In this document: positions 1 to 5,821 of the stretch, one piece after another
Layout of the letters: each line of letters opens with the position of its first letter
Position numbering within the stretch: position 1 is the stretch's first letter
DNA from: a virus
Direction: 5' to 3' (one strand)
IMG/VR virus record: IMGVR_UViG_3300042355_000402
Coordinates: 1-39,119 of that record
DNA: 39,119 nucleotides
Program-made: the position numbers and the translations under genes
Notes under the pieces: generated by a model
Database searches by the model: none
What the model was told of the DNA's origin: nothing
What the model saw: only the letters and a program-made list of their open reading frames with translations

Positions 1-127
1 CGTCTTCGAGCGGGTTCCAAAGACTGTCGCCACCTTTGTCATTCTCTATGCATAAACCGTGGGGGCCGTAGCTGTGCTGTGCAACATACTTGTCGGCTAG
101 TCCGTGCACCTTTATCCCTGCTGCTTT
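1..127. repeat. terminal direct repeat (assembly overlap), copy 1 of 3
   Basis: Bases 1-127 are identical to 38993-39119 and also to 36546-36672. A length of exactly 127 is a common k-mer size, so the terminal copy is most likely the overlap of a circular assembly graph and not a physical terminal repeat. The internal copy is a true paralogous repeat inside a related gene, so the contig was cut at a repeated sequence. Confidence 0.9.
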
Positions 128-160
128 TGCAGCCAGTTCCAGTAAGTCTCTATCTTCCAC
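1..160 (-). CDS. N-terminal part of junction-spanning cassette gene (paralog 2)
   Basis: This is the 5' part of a leftward gene that leaves the window at base 1 and continues at 38992 across the circular junction; the joined gene encodes 121 aa. The start is a GTG at 160-158. It is supported by an AAAGGA ribosome site 9 nt upstream and by its paralog at 36313-36705, which has an ATG at the equivalent place with the same upstream sequence. The product has an LAAKAAGIKVHGL-type N-terminus and, across the junction, a DALRLAVKL segment and a DPYAATRRAI C-terminal block. These recur in uncharacterised proteins of betaproteobacterial and gammaproteobacterial phages. Function is unknown. The gene overlaps the 3' end of the CDS at 150-599, and a degenerate attC-like site lies about 30 nt upstream. 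Confidence 0.85.
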   Translation of the reverse strand, partial: MEDRDLLELAAKAAGIKVHGLADKYVAQHSYGPHGLCIENDKGGDSLWNPLED

Positions 161-599
161 CGCAGTATCCTTTCCAATAGTTACGATCCGCCCAACCAGT
201 CAATCCAGCGGGAGCTACATTCAATCGCTGCGCTATCTCTTCCGCATATTTCCTGCGGTTTTCTTTTGAGCCAAAATCTCCACTCACTTCAAGAGCCGCA
301 TCGTGCGCAAAGTCTTCGCTCTGCAACACGATTCGATCGTTGGACCAGTCATCAACCACCCAAGGGCCATTTTCGTGCACCTCAAACGGATTGCATTTAC
401 CTACGTTAGGTCGCGCCATGATTTCTTCCGCGAAGCACTCGCCGACATCAACCTCCAGGGTTTTTCCAAACTCTCGGCAACGCGCCGCGCATGCTTTGCG
501 CTCTGCGGCAACGGCTGCGCACCATGCTTCCTCGAAATATGGCTTTAGTTCATCACATTCTGCTGGCTTCATTTGCTTCCACCATTGCTCAAAGGTCAT
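150..599 (-). CDS. hypothetical phage protein, probable fusion of two small genes
   Basis: Encodes 149 aa from ATG with a GGAGAG ribosome site. Residues 1-62 (TFEQWW start, Cys/Ala-rich middle, ends EEIMAR) look like a complete small phage protein on their own. Residues 67-125 (NPFEVHENGPW to EIAQRLN) resemble a second, separate phage domain. The two are joined by P-N-V at 64-66, the tripeptide that the attC core CCTAACGT encodes at the ends of neighbouring cassette genes. A further L-N-V occurs at 126-128. I infer a fusion of two former cassettes through a lost attC site. Function unknown; no catalytic motif seen. Confidence 0.75.
   Translation of the reverse strand: MTFEQWWKQMKPAECDELKPYFEEAWCAAVAAERKACAARCREFGKTLEVDVGECFAEEIMARPNVGKCNPFEVHENGPWVVDDWSNDRIVLQSEDFAHDAALEVSGDFGSKENRRKYAEEIAQRLNVAPAGLTGWADRNYWKGYCGGR
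190..225 (+). other. vestigial attC-like site
   Basis: On the plus strand GCCCAAC (190-196, fits RYYYAAC) is followed by GTCAATCCAGC and, at 215-225, CTACATTCAAT, a degenerate version of the CTACGTTAGAA end of the site at 35718-35773. The spacing to the start codon of the following leftward gene (30 nt) matches that of the complete attC at 36736 to its gene (31 nt). It lies inside the end of the CDS at 150-599. Probably a decayed site. Confidence 0.4.
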
Positions 600-619
600 T
601 TTTTGCTCTCCGTCAGAAG

Positions 620-826
620 TTAAAACTCATGCTCCGTAGTCCACTCGCTGTTTTTGCGCAGACTGCAGCTTGTGCAAATAAACTCGCCTTTCCGTAGCTT
701 CCTCACTTCTTCTGCAAGCAACAGGCACACCACCCGCCAGCCCTGCGATCCTTCGTGGAACGTGCAGCCTTTGGCCCACGTGTCCGCGAATTCCAGCGCT
801 TCTTCGATGCTCATGTTAATTTTCAT
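620..826 (-). CDS. small phage protein with CxxC pair
   Basis: Encodes 68 aa. I chose the ATG at 826 because it forms an ATGA overlap with the stop of the upstream gene; an in-frame ATG at 838 is the alternative. An N-terminal MSIEEALEFAD helix is followed by a GSQGWRVVCLLLAEEVRKLR helix and a C-terminal C-T-S-C motif, a layout common in small phage proteins of unknown function. The gene ends HEF-stop with GAGTTTTAAC, nearly the same as the end of the CDS at 35768-35986 (GAGTTCTAAC). The stop therefore lies in a decayed attC-like core at 619-625. Confidence 0.7.
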   Translation of the reverse strand: MKINMSIEEALEFADTWAKGCTFHEGSQGWRVVCLLLAEEVRKLRKGEFICTSCSLRKNSEWTTEHEF

Positions 827-1191
827 TTTCCGCACCACCGATATTGCAGCAGTTTTTTTCCATCAACCACCGTCACGCGGCGCTCAACGTGGCCGGTTGC
901 GTTCAAGCTGACCATTCGCCCTCGCACCGAATCCGAATTGACTCCGGATTTTGCGCTGATCTGCACAGGCGTCATCCATCCTCTCCCGATCATTGCGGGT
1001 CGGTAAATATTGACGCGCTTTTGCATCATATCGATATGCTCATAATCCGGCCTCGCGGCTTTGGCATACGCATCAGGCATGCAGACAACCAGCCGCCCGG
1101 CAGGCTGCTCAATCACGCCGCGCAGCAATTGCGACAGTGACGGGCCGGAGGTTAGCGGGCGCTCTGCGTGATAGGTGGCGTGTGGGGTCAT
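823..1191 (-). CDS. putative helix-turn-helix DNA-binding protein
   Basis: Encodes 122 aa. Start ATG at 1191 overlaps the stop of the Gp157-like gene (TAATG), indicating translational coupling. The C-terminal half (about residues 70-122) has the pattern of a winged-helix or replication-control domain: GWMTPVQISAKSGVNSDSVR helix pair, then a GHVERRVTVVDGKKLLQYRW wing-like tail. This is a common arrangement in small phage regulators. Target and partner are unknown. Member of the leftward early operon. Confidence 0.7.
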   Translation of the reverse strand: MTPHATYHAERPLTSGPSLSQLLRGVIEQPAGRLVVCMPDAYAKAARPDYEHIDMMQKRVNIYRPAMIGRGWMTPVQISAKSGVNSDSVRGRMVSLNATGHVERRVTVVDGKKLLQYRWCGK

Positions 1192-1682
1192 TAACGGATT
1201 TCCAGCCGTTTCCCGCGCTCAAGGTGGGCGCCTGGCACATCAAAGCCATCTTGCATTGCTGACTTCATCAGCGCCTTGTCAGGCGCGTAGCTGATCGTCT
1301 CCCGCATGTATTCCTTCGGCAGCGCTACAGCATCGTCAATCACAACTGACTCAGGATTGTTCTTGATGCTGATGCAGAACCACGGCGACTCGATCTTCGT
1401 GATGCCGGCCATGTCCATATTCGTCAGCAGGTACTGTTTAAGGCTGGCGGCACGTTTCTCGATGGCTTTGCGGCGCTCTGTCATCTGCTGTTCGGCCTGT
1501 TTGATCTGCTCGGCGAACGATTCGAGATTGCGGAGCACTTTGGCGACGTTCGTACCCTTCTCCATCAGATCGCCGGATTCCGCTTCGAGCGTATCGGCAA
1601 TGGTTTGATCATCAAGGTTGGTATCGCTCAGGCGATCAGCCAACTGGCGATGCTGTGCGGCAAGTTCGTATAAAGAGGTCAT
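1191..1682 (-). CDS. Gp157 family phage protein
   Basis: Encodes 163 aa from ATG at 1682. Residues 1-90 are a long amphipathic, probably coiled-coil region (QHRQLADRL through MTERRKAIEKRAASLKQYL). It is followed by the family signature: NMDMAGITKIESPWFCISIKNNPESVVI, then a PKEYMRE segment and a C-terminal lysine/arginine cluster. This matches the siphovirus Gp157 family, found next to single-strand-binding and recombination genes in many temperate and lytic phages; its biochemical role is not settled. It follows the SSB-like gene after a 70-nt gap holding a hairpin. Confidence 0.85.
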   Translation of the reverse strand: MTSLYELAAQHRQLADRLSDTNLDDQTIADTLEAESGDLMEKGTNVAKVLRNLESFAEQIKQAEQQMTERRKAIEKRAASLKQYLLTNMDMAGITKIESPWFCISIKNNPESVVIDDAVALPKEYMRETISYAPDKALMKSAMQDGFDVPGAHLERGKRLEIR

Positions 1683-1700
1683 GATAAATCTCAGAATTGG

Positions 1701-1744
1701 TGGGGCGACGTTGCATCGGCGTGTAGTCACACCGCGCCGCCCCA
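1701..1744. other. intergenic hairpin
   Basis: TGGGGC (1701-1706) pairs with GCCCCA (1739-1744), and an inner GTGT-AGTC-ACAC hairpin sits at 1721-1732. It lies between the SSB-like gene and the Gp157 gene. There is no U-tract on either strand, so I read it as a processing or translation-control structure, not a terminator. Confidence 0.35.
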
Positions 1745-1752
1745 TTGATCGG

Positions 1753-2403
1753 CTAGAATGGGATCGTCTCGTCATCAAACGTGTCATAAGGCGGCATGCC
1801 TTGCGCGCTATCGCTCGCTGCGTGACCATGCGCTTTAAATTCCGGTGCCTTTCTGATCGCTTCCTGCAATTTTTCGTGAAACGTGGCGAACAGGGCCATA
1901 TCCGGCGCATCCAGATCAAACGACACGTTGGCATGCACAGGGGCAGGCTTGCTGTCCTTGAAGACAGACGGCAGACGGGTAAGACCGGAAACGTTGCTGT
2001 AGGTCTTGCCGTTGTTCTCGCTGACAGTCACATTGACCATGCAATACTGACCAAGCAGCTTGGACACGTCGAACGCCTTCGCTTCTTCGTCGGTGAAATC
2101 CTTGCCGCGCCAGCTTGCCAAATCGCGGCGCAGGCCGGCTTTTTCGTGCAGACTGACCGTGTAGGATTTCTTGATGGTCATCGGCATCACGCCGCCATCA
2201 GTTTCAACGGTCAGCGGCTGGCCGTCGTCGTCTTCACCGAACAACTCCCATCCGATCTGTATTTTGTGCTGATCCTTGACGCCGTACTGGCCGTCTGTGC
2301 GCTGTGTGCCGAGGTCAATCAGCGAATAGCAGCGGCCAATAAACGCGCCGGAAGGAACGCGCTTGTAGTTGCCGCCGCCTGAGTCTTTAGCGATGAAGCC
2401 CAT
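1753..2403 (-). CDS. putative single-stranded DNA-binding protein
   Basis: Encodes 216 aa with a strong AAGGAG ribosome site before ATG at 2403. The N-terminal 150 residues (GFIAKDSGGGNYKRVPSGAF, then QYGVKDQHKIQIGWELF and KSYTVSLHEKAGLR) resemble the OB-fold region of phage proteins annotated as replication or ssDNA-binding proteins. The C-terminus ends D-D-E-T-I-P-F, an acidic tip with terminal I-P-F like that of bacterial SSB, through which SSBs recruit partner proteins. Its place beside Gp157 and small early genes fits a recombination/replication role. Family assignment is by pattern only. Confidence 0.7.
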   Translation of the reverse strand: MGFIAKDSGGGNYKRVPSGAFIGRCYSLIDLGTQRTDGQYGVKDQHKIQIGWELFGEDDDGQPLTVETDGGVMPMTIKKSYTVSLHEKAGLRRDLASWRGKDFTDEEAKAFDVSKLLGQYCMVNVTVSENNGKTYSNVSGLTRLPSVFKDSKPAPVHANVSFDLDAPDMALFATFHEKLQEAIRKAPEFKAHGHAASDSAQGMPPYDTFDDETIPF

Positions 2404-2468
2404 TTTGATTCTCCTTGTAAAACCGGACTTACCGGGGCCGGATTCCCGTTAATCAATTAGTTTTGAGG

Positions 2469-2801
2469 CTACGCAGCCCGTCTGTCGTCGGCCATTTCGG
2501 CCATGCGTTCGGCGTATCCGTCGCGCTGGTGCGCTGGCAGATCTGCCTGTTGGTTGTCGATAGCGATCTGCGCTTGATACATGGCGAACATGGATTCAAA
2601 CTCAGCCATGTCCGGCACAGGATCGTCGTTGGTGCCGTTCGCTGCCATCAGGTCAGCCTCGGCATTGCGCAGAGCAATCAGCGAGTGATGTATGCAGCAC
2701 TGCGCTATGTCCTTGTCGGCTCCATTTGCTTCCTGCAACATACGCATTGCCTTCTGGACTTCGGCAAGGGCGCTGTCGATCATTTCTAAAAGTTCGCTCA
2801 T
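2469..2801 (-). CDS. small early protein, helical
   Basis: Encodes 110 aa, starting 2 nt after the stop of the upstream gene. It is largely alpha-helical and acidic: MSELLEMIDSALAEVQKAM start, a CC pair near residue 35, then a Met-rich DMAEFESMFAMYQAQ helix. No recognisable domain. It is in the leftward early operon upstream of the SSB-like gene, so it probably takes part in early takeover or replication; function unknown. Confidence 0.7.
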   Translation of the reverse strand: MSELLEMIDSALAEVQKAMRMLQEANGADKDIAQCCIHHSLIALRNAEADLMAANGTNDDPVPDMAEFESMFAMYQAQIAIDNQQADLPAHQRDGYAERMAEMADDRRAA

Positions 2802-2803
2802 AG

Positions 2804-3121
2804 CTATTTGCTCTCAATGGCAAGAAGGCTTTGAATCTGGCCTTCGATCTGGTTCAATGCGACCTCGCAATCCGCTTGCACCTTGCGCTTTGCGGCCTTG
2901 AGTATGGCTATCTGACTGCCGGTGATCTGCTCTGGATCGTCAAAAGTGACCGTGATTTCAGCCATGCCGCACTTGGTCCACCGATCAGGGAAACTGTCTC
3001 CGTGCGGCTGGTAGTAGCACAGCGTACTTACGGCGCGCTCAGGCGTCTCTTCACTCAAACTCTTGAGCGTTACGTGGGGGGCGGTCAGAAACACCGGCAC
3101 GGTTGCGGTAATCGTTTTCAT
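2804..3121 (-). CDS. hypothetical early protein
   Basis: Encodes 105 aa. The chosen ATG at 3121 makes an ATGA overlap with the stop of the 29-aa membrane gene and has GGGAG seven nt upstream; an in-frame ATG six bases earlier is possible. The N-terminal half is beta-rich (TITATVPVFLTAPHVTLKSL, AEITVTFDDPEQ) and the C-terminal half is a helix rich in Lys and Gln, ending in SLLAIESK. I do not recognise the family. Confidence 0.65.
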   Translation of the reverse strand: MKTITATVPVFLTAPHVTLKSLSEETPERAVSTLCYYQPHGDSFPDRWTKCGMAEITVTFDDPEQITGSQIAILKAAKRKVQADCEVALNQIEGQIQSLLAIESK

Positions 3122-3207
3122 AGCCATGCTCCCAATGAATCCGTGAATAGCCATGCCAATACGATCACGGTCATGACTGCGTTTGTGTAATCGCCAAGTT
3201 CGCTCAT
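3118..3207 (-). CDS. 29-aa single-pass membrane peptide
   Basis: ATG at 3207 overlaps the upstream stop (ATGA), and its own stop overlaps the next start (ATGA). Residues 10-28 are a hydrophobic stretch (AVMTVIVLAWLFTDSLGAWL) long enough to span a membrane. Double coupling supports real translation. Role unknown; small membrane peptides in early phage operons can modulate host membrane proteins or exclusion. Confidence 0.55.
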   Translation of the reverse strand: MSELGDYTNAVMTVIVLAWLFTDSLGAWL

Positions 3208-3350
3208 TTGCAAAACACCCATACCCTTCCGGCCTTCACAGCGCGCCGAATCTGCTGCCCTTGCGCATGGCAGGTATTGGCCGGCACTTGGTAATGGTTG
3301 GCGAACGTCACGCCGGAAAAACTCAGGTAGATCACGATCAGCGTACTCAT
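3204..3350 (-). CDS. 48-aa small protein
   Basis: ATG at 3350 overlaps the stop of the upstream gene, and its stop overlaps the next start, in a chain of ATGA junctions. It begins with a hydrophobic segment (STLIVIYLSFSGVTFA) and ends in a basic part (QQIRRAVKAGRVWVFCK) with two Cys. The competing longer frame on this strand (3118-3366) fits the overlap chain less well, so I prefer this one. Function unknown. Confidence 0.5.
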   Translation of the reverse strand: MSTLIVIYLSFSGVTFANHYQVPANTCHAQGQQIRRAVKAGRVWVFCK

Positions 3351-3637
3351 GCATGAAATTCTCCAAGGTGCGCCGTGGCGCTGGTAAATTCGTAGCTGTC
3401 GAGAATTCCGAAGCGGCTATTCAGTTCTCTGCGACCGGCTGCGGCGCGCTCGTTCGTTTCATTGATCGCGGCGATTTCGTTAAACACGTCTTCAAGCACA
3501 GTCGGCAGCATTTCCAGCAGGTAAAGCGCCTTGCTCATTTGCTCCGGGTAGCCTGCGTGCATGCGCTTGATTTCCGGCAAAGTAACTGCGGTTAGCAGGG
3601 AAGCAAGCTGTAACTTTTCGCTGTGGCACATAGTCAT
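3347..3637 (-). CDS. hypothetical early protein
   Basis: Encodes 96 aa, ATG at 3637 overlapping the upstream stop (ATGA). Predicted helical: SEKLQLASLLTAVTLPEIK, a middle VLEDVFNEIAAINETNERAAAGRRE helix and a short C-terminal tail. No recognised domain. Member of the leftward early operon. Confidence 0.65.
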   Translation of the reverse strand: MTMCHSEKLQLASLLTAVTLPEIKRMHAGYPEQMSKALYLLEMLPTVLEDVFNEIAAINETNERAAAGRRELNSRFGILDSYEFTSATAHLGEFHA

Positions 3638-3930
3638 GCTGCCTCCCTGTCTTCGTCGAAGTCGTTGGCGGCTCGGTCGTCAAACTCTGCTTTGATCGCC
3701 TCGATAATCGCTTCCTCGGCATCGCCAAGCAGCGGCGTGATGTCAATGCAAGCAATCTTTGCCGACACGATCGACACTTCGCTGTCACAGCCGGGGTCGT
3801 AATCTTCCGGCCTGCCGAAACGCCCCGTCTCTGGACTGCCGGCCATGTAATGCACTTCAAATTCCACGTCGCGCTCGCCAAGTTCGCCCAGGTCAAGCGT
3901 CAGTGCGATGCTGGTTGTCGGTCTTTTCAT
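3634..3930 (-). CDS. acidic early protein, first clear gene of the leftward operon
   Basis: Encodes 98 aa. I chose the ATG at 3930 because AGGAG precedes it at good spacing; the frame stays open upstream to a TTG at 4125 with much weaker support. The protein opens with a beta-rich segment (TTSIALTLDLGELGERDVEFEVHYM), followed by an acidic helical C-terminus (DAEEAIIEAIKAEFDDR). The pattern is common in small phage proteins of unknown function. Confidence 0.65.
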   Translation of the reverse strand: MKRPTTSIALTLDLGELGERDVEFEVHYMAGSPETGRFGRPEDYDPGCDSEVSIVSAKIACIDITPLLGDAEEAIIEAIKAEFDDRAANDFDEDREAA

Positions 3931-4242
3931 GGCTATCTCCTGTTGTTGGTTCCGGCCTTCCAGCCGGTCGGCAGCGTCGTGGAAGGAGTTAGCCTGTGGC
4001 GTCCTATTCGTGCGCTGCTGTGGGTATCTGCCCACCTTCACGGTTCTTTCGTCTGTGTCCGTTACGCTGGCCGATTGCTGCGCCAGTCCAGCTTGTTTGC
4101 ATCGTTGATACGCGGTGATGCTCAATGACCGCTTGTTGCTCCTGCTCCGGTGGTTCTCCTAGCCCCTCACCGTGTCGCCGATGGCATTGACGTGTATCGG
4201 AACTACTTGATGCCATTGCGGGTTTTGCCGTTGCTTGTTCGA
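3931..4242 (-). other. long leader of the leftward operon, possible gene remnant
   Basis: About 310 nt lie between the leftward promoter and the first well-supported start codon. A frame open from TTG at 4125 begins with an S-I-T-A-Y-Q-R-C-K-Q-A-G-L-like stretch, which resembles the N-terminus of small phage HTH proteins. It then loses the resemblance and runs in frame into the next gene. It may be a decayed or frameshifted regulator; I do not call it as a gene. Confidence 0.35.
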
Positions 4243-4249
4243 TGTGTCA

Positions 4250-4278
4250 ATTATTACTAATGCGCTCCCGTTTGTCAA
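4250..4278 (-). promoter_or_regulatory. leftward early promoter (PL-like)
   Basis: On the minus strand a perfect TTGACA (4278-4273) is followed after 17 bp by AATAAT (4255-4250); shifting by one base gives TAATAA. Transcription would start near 4243 and run into the leftward operon. It faces away from the cro promoter, with an AT-rich repeat region between them. Confidence 0.65.
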
Positions 4279-4282
4279 GCGC

Positions 4283-4308
4283 AATCGTAATTTAAAAATT
4301 AATCGTAA
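4283..4308. promoter_or_regulatory. operator-like repeats between divergent promoters
   Basis: Two direct copies of AATCGTAA (4283-4290 and 4301-4308) are spaced 18 bp apart. Between them is a perfect inverted repeat, TAATTT-AA-AAATTA (4288-4301). The position between PL-like and PR-like promoters and next to a Cro-like gene makes this the likely binding site for that protein. Confidence 0.5.
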
Positions 4309-4312
4309 GGGC

Positions 4313-4341
4313 TTGCATTTGGATTGCTTTTGCGTTTAAAT
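4313..4341 (+). promoter_or_regulatory. rightward early promoter (PR-like)
   Basis: TTGCAT (4313-4318), a 17-bp spacer and TTAAAT (4336-4341). The predicted start of transcription falls at about 4347-4348, on or next to the cro start codon, so the message would be leaderless. Confidence 0.6.
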
Positions 4342-4347
4342 GTCGGC

Positions 4348-4542
4348 ATGGACTGGAAAACACTTATTCAAGACCTGATGAATGTTGGATTAACTCAGGC
4401 ATCTATTGCGGCATCTGTCGATTCTGGACAGAGTCATATCTCGTGCCTATATCGAGGCGACCGTAAAACGCCTAATTGGGATCTGGGGCAGCGGTTGCTG
4501 AAACTCCACGCCAAGCATTGCAAAGCAAAAAAAGCCGCATGA
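4348..4542 (+). CDS. Cro-like helix-turn-helix repressor
   Basis: Encodes 64 aa, starting ATGGACTGG at 4348. The HTH is at about residues 15-36: TQASIAASVDSGQSHISCLY, with the usual Q-A-S-I-A...S-Q-S-H-I-S pattern of XRE/Cro proteins; the C-terminus is a Lys-rich tail. It is likely to bind the repeats at 4283-4308 and repress one or both divergent promoters. There is no ribosome site upstream and the promoter places the RNA start at the ATG, so leaderless translation is likely, as for lambda cI from PRM. No partner CI repressor was found in the window. Confidence 0.8.
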   Translation: MDWKTLIQDLMNVGLTQASIAASVDSGQSHISCLYRGDRKTPNWDLGQRLLKLHAKHCKAKKAA

Positions 4543-4628
4543 TCGCCATTTACCTAATCGGCGGAATCGTGATCTATGCGTATGTGGTGATTGTCATTGC
4601 TCGGATTTGCGCGATGAACAGGAAGTAA
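4539..4628 (+). CDS. 29-aa single-pass membrane peptide
   Basis: ATG at 4539 overlaps the cro stop (ATGA). Apart from the last few residues (MNRK), the peptide is a hydrophobic helix (IAIYLIGGIVIYAYVVIVIA) with Arg at its end, giving one transmembrane segment with a short basic cytoplasmic tail. Too short for most gene callers. Function unknown. Confidence 0.5.
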   Translation: MIAIYLIGGIVIYAYVVIVIARICAMNRK

Positions 4629-4634
4629 ACGGGA

Positions 4635-4670
4635 AACGCCAGCGACCTTTAGACGGGGTGGGCTGGCGTT
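4635..4670 (+). terminator. hairpin after cro, possible early terminator
   Basis: AACGCCAGC (4635-4643) pairs perfectly with GCTGGCGTT (4662-4670) across an 18-nt loop, followed by ATTTGT. The stem is strong but the U-tract is poor, so it may be a weak, antiterminable site like lambda tR1. Confidence 0.4.
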
Positions 4671-4704
4671 ATTTGTAACTAGAGCAACGGGAGTGATTCT
4701 AATC

Positions 4705-4848
4705 GTGAATAAACCAAAAAACAAGGACTTTGAAGCCGCCACTCAACGCGCTGCGCAGCTTCAATACATCATGACCCGCGAAGCCAAGCACGCAAAGCAG
4801 CAGCAGATTTTACGGCTATTGCTGGCTGGTCTGAGGGGTGGTAAATAA
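4705..4848 (+). CDS. 47-aa early protein coupled to the replication initiator
   Basis: GTG start at 4705 with GGGAG 11 nt upstream; an in-frame GTG at 4693 is an alternative. The stop overlaps the next start as TAATG. The peptide is charged and helical (TREAKHAKQQQILRLLLAGL). Coupling to the initiator suggests a real gene; function unknown. Confidence 0.5.
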   Translation: MNKPKNKDFEAATQRAAQLQYIMTREAKHAKQQQILRLLLAGLRGGK

Positions 4849-5504
4849 TGGGCTGGCGAATCAAGAGCTGGGACAAGTTCCAGCATTTCAAAGATCGCCG
4901 CCCGCCGTGGGTGAAGCTGTACCGCGATATTCTCGATGATATCGAATGGCATGAACTTGATCCGAAAGCAGCAAAGGTTCTGGTCATGCTTTGGCTGATC
5001 GCCAGCGAGGATGACGGCAACATTCCAGATACTAAACAACTTGCTTTCAGACTGAGAATGTCATCAAACGAGACAAATCAGCTACTGAATAAGCTTAATC
5101 ACTGGTTGATACAGTCCGATATCAGCACGATATCAGATTGTCAGCAGTTTGATAGTCCAGAGACAGAGACAGAGACAGAGACAGACCTTTGCGCAGCGCA
5201 AGCGCTTCGCAGTTCGTTGATGGATCGCTTTGAACGGTTCTACGCGGTCTATCCGAAGAAGCGCAACCGTGGCGATGCCGAGAAGGCTTGGAAGGCGCTC
5301 AAGCCTGATGACGAACTGACGACAACCATCGTTGAAGCCGTAGAGGTCGCAAAGCACCGCGATGACTGGCGCAAGGATGGCGGTCAGTTCGTTCCGTATC
5401 CGTCTTCATGGCTGCGTGCTAAGGGATGGGAGGACGGGGTAAGCAACGTTCTGCCGATTAACGGCAAAGCAGCGTTGCCCGAATTCATGCGGGGGCTGAT
5501 ATGA
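4848..5504 (+). CDS. replication initiation protein, O/DnaT-like
   Basis: Encodes 218 aa. Residues 1-85 match the N-terminal winged-helix type domain of phage initiators (KSWDKFQHFKDRRPPWVKLYRDILDD, then AAKVLVMLWLIASEDDGNIPD and LAFRLRMSSNETNQLLNKL). A disordered acidic linker of Glu-Thr repeats follows at about 105-113. The C-terminal domain (RFERFYAVYPKKRNRGDAEKAW, YPSSWLRAKGWED) is the part usually held to contact the helicase loader or helicase. The gene lies four nt-overlapping genes upstream of a phage helicase, as in lambda O/P or P22 18/12 modules. Its own DNA may hold the origin; no clear iterons are seen. Confidence 0.8.
   Translation: MGWRIKSWDKFQHFKDRRPPWVKLYRDILDDIEWHELDPKAAKVLVMLWLIASEDDGNIPDTKQLAFRLRMSSNETNQLLNKLNHWLIQSDISTISDCQQFDSPETETETETDLCAAQALRSSLMDRFERFYAVYPKKRNRGDAEKAWKALKPDDELTTTIVEAVEVAKHRDDWRKDGGQFVPYPSSWLRAKGWEDGVSNVLPINGKAALPEFMRGLI
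5159..5186 (+). repeat. AGAGAC hexanucleotide tandem repeat
   Basis: About 4.7 copies of AGAGAC lie in the replication initiator gene and encode alternating Glu-Thr. Because the unit is six bases, changes in copy number keep the frame and only alter linker length. Confidence 0.8.
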
Positions 5505-5821
5505 AGGGCTTTGACTACTTCAACGCCCTTGAATCCTCTGGCGTTGAGCTACCAATCAGAATCTTCGTTGAGGGCGTTCATCCGAACCTTTACCGCCCGC
5601 ACAAGGTCGGTTTTTGCGACGTGACGGTAGAGGATGGCGACGAGATTACGCCGCGAACTTTCGAGCGTTTCGGCTGCTTTGACGTGTCGATCGTTGCCGG
5701 CGAAATGACCGAGCAGGTACGCGAACTAACTAAGTCGCTGCTGTCTGCGAGGCCGAAACACCTGTGCATTGCGGTCGGTGAGACGTTCGCATCATGGTCG
5801 CCAGATCGGGGCTGGAAATGA
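5501..5821 (+). CDS. hypothetical protein of the replication operon
   Basis: Encodes 106 aa; ATGA overlaps at both ends. It appears as a compact alpha/beta protein: PIRIFVEGVHPNLYRPHKVG, a CDVTVEDGDEI beta segment, then a helix EMTEQVRELTKSLLSARPKH. No recognised motif. Possibly a partner of the initiator or the methyltransferase, judged only by position. Confidence 0.65.
   Translation: MKGFDYFNALESSGVELPIRIFVEGVHPNLYRPHKVGFCDVTVEDGDEITPRTFERFGCFDVSIVAGEMTEQVRELTKSLLSARPKHLCIAVGETFASWSPDRGWK

Noticed and set aside
1-127. Genuine physical direct terminal repeats of the virion DNA
   Set aside because: The length equals a common assembler k-mer, the repeat sits inside a coding gene, and a third copy is internal. 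Circular assembly overlap is the simpler explanation.
1618-2382. Plus-strand open frame of 254 aa opposite the SSB-like and Gp157 genes
   Set aside because: Shadow of two supported minus-strand genes; no ribosome site and no recognisable domain.
3118-3366. Single 82-aa protein on the minus strand
   Set aside because: The overlap chain of ATGA junctions supports two smaller genes (48 and 29 aa) instead, and the first part of the long frame is shadow-like.
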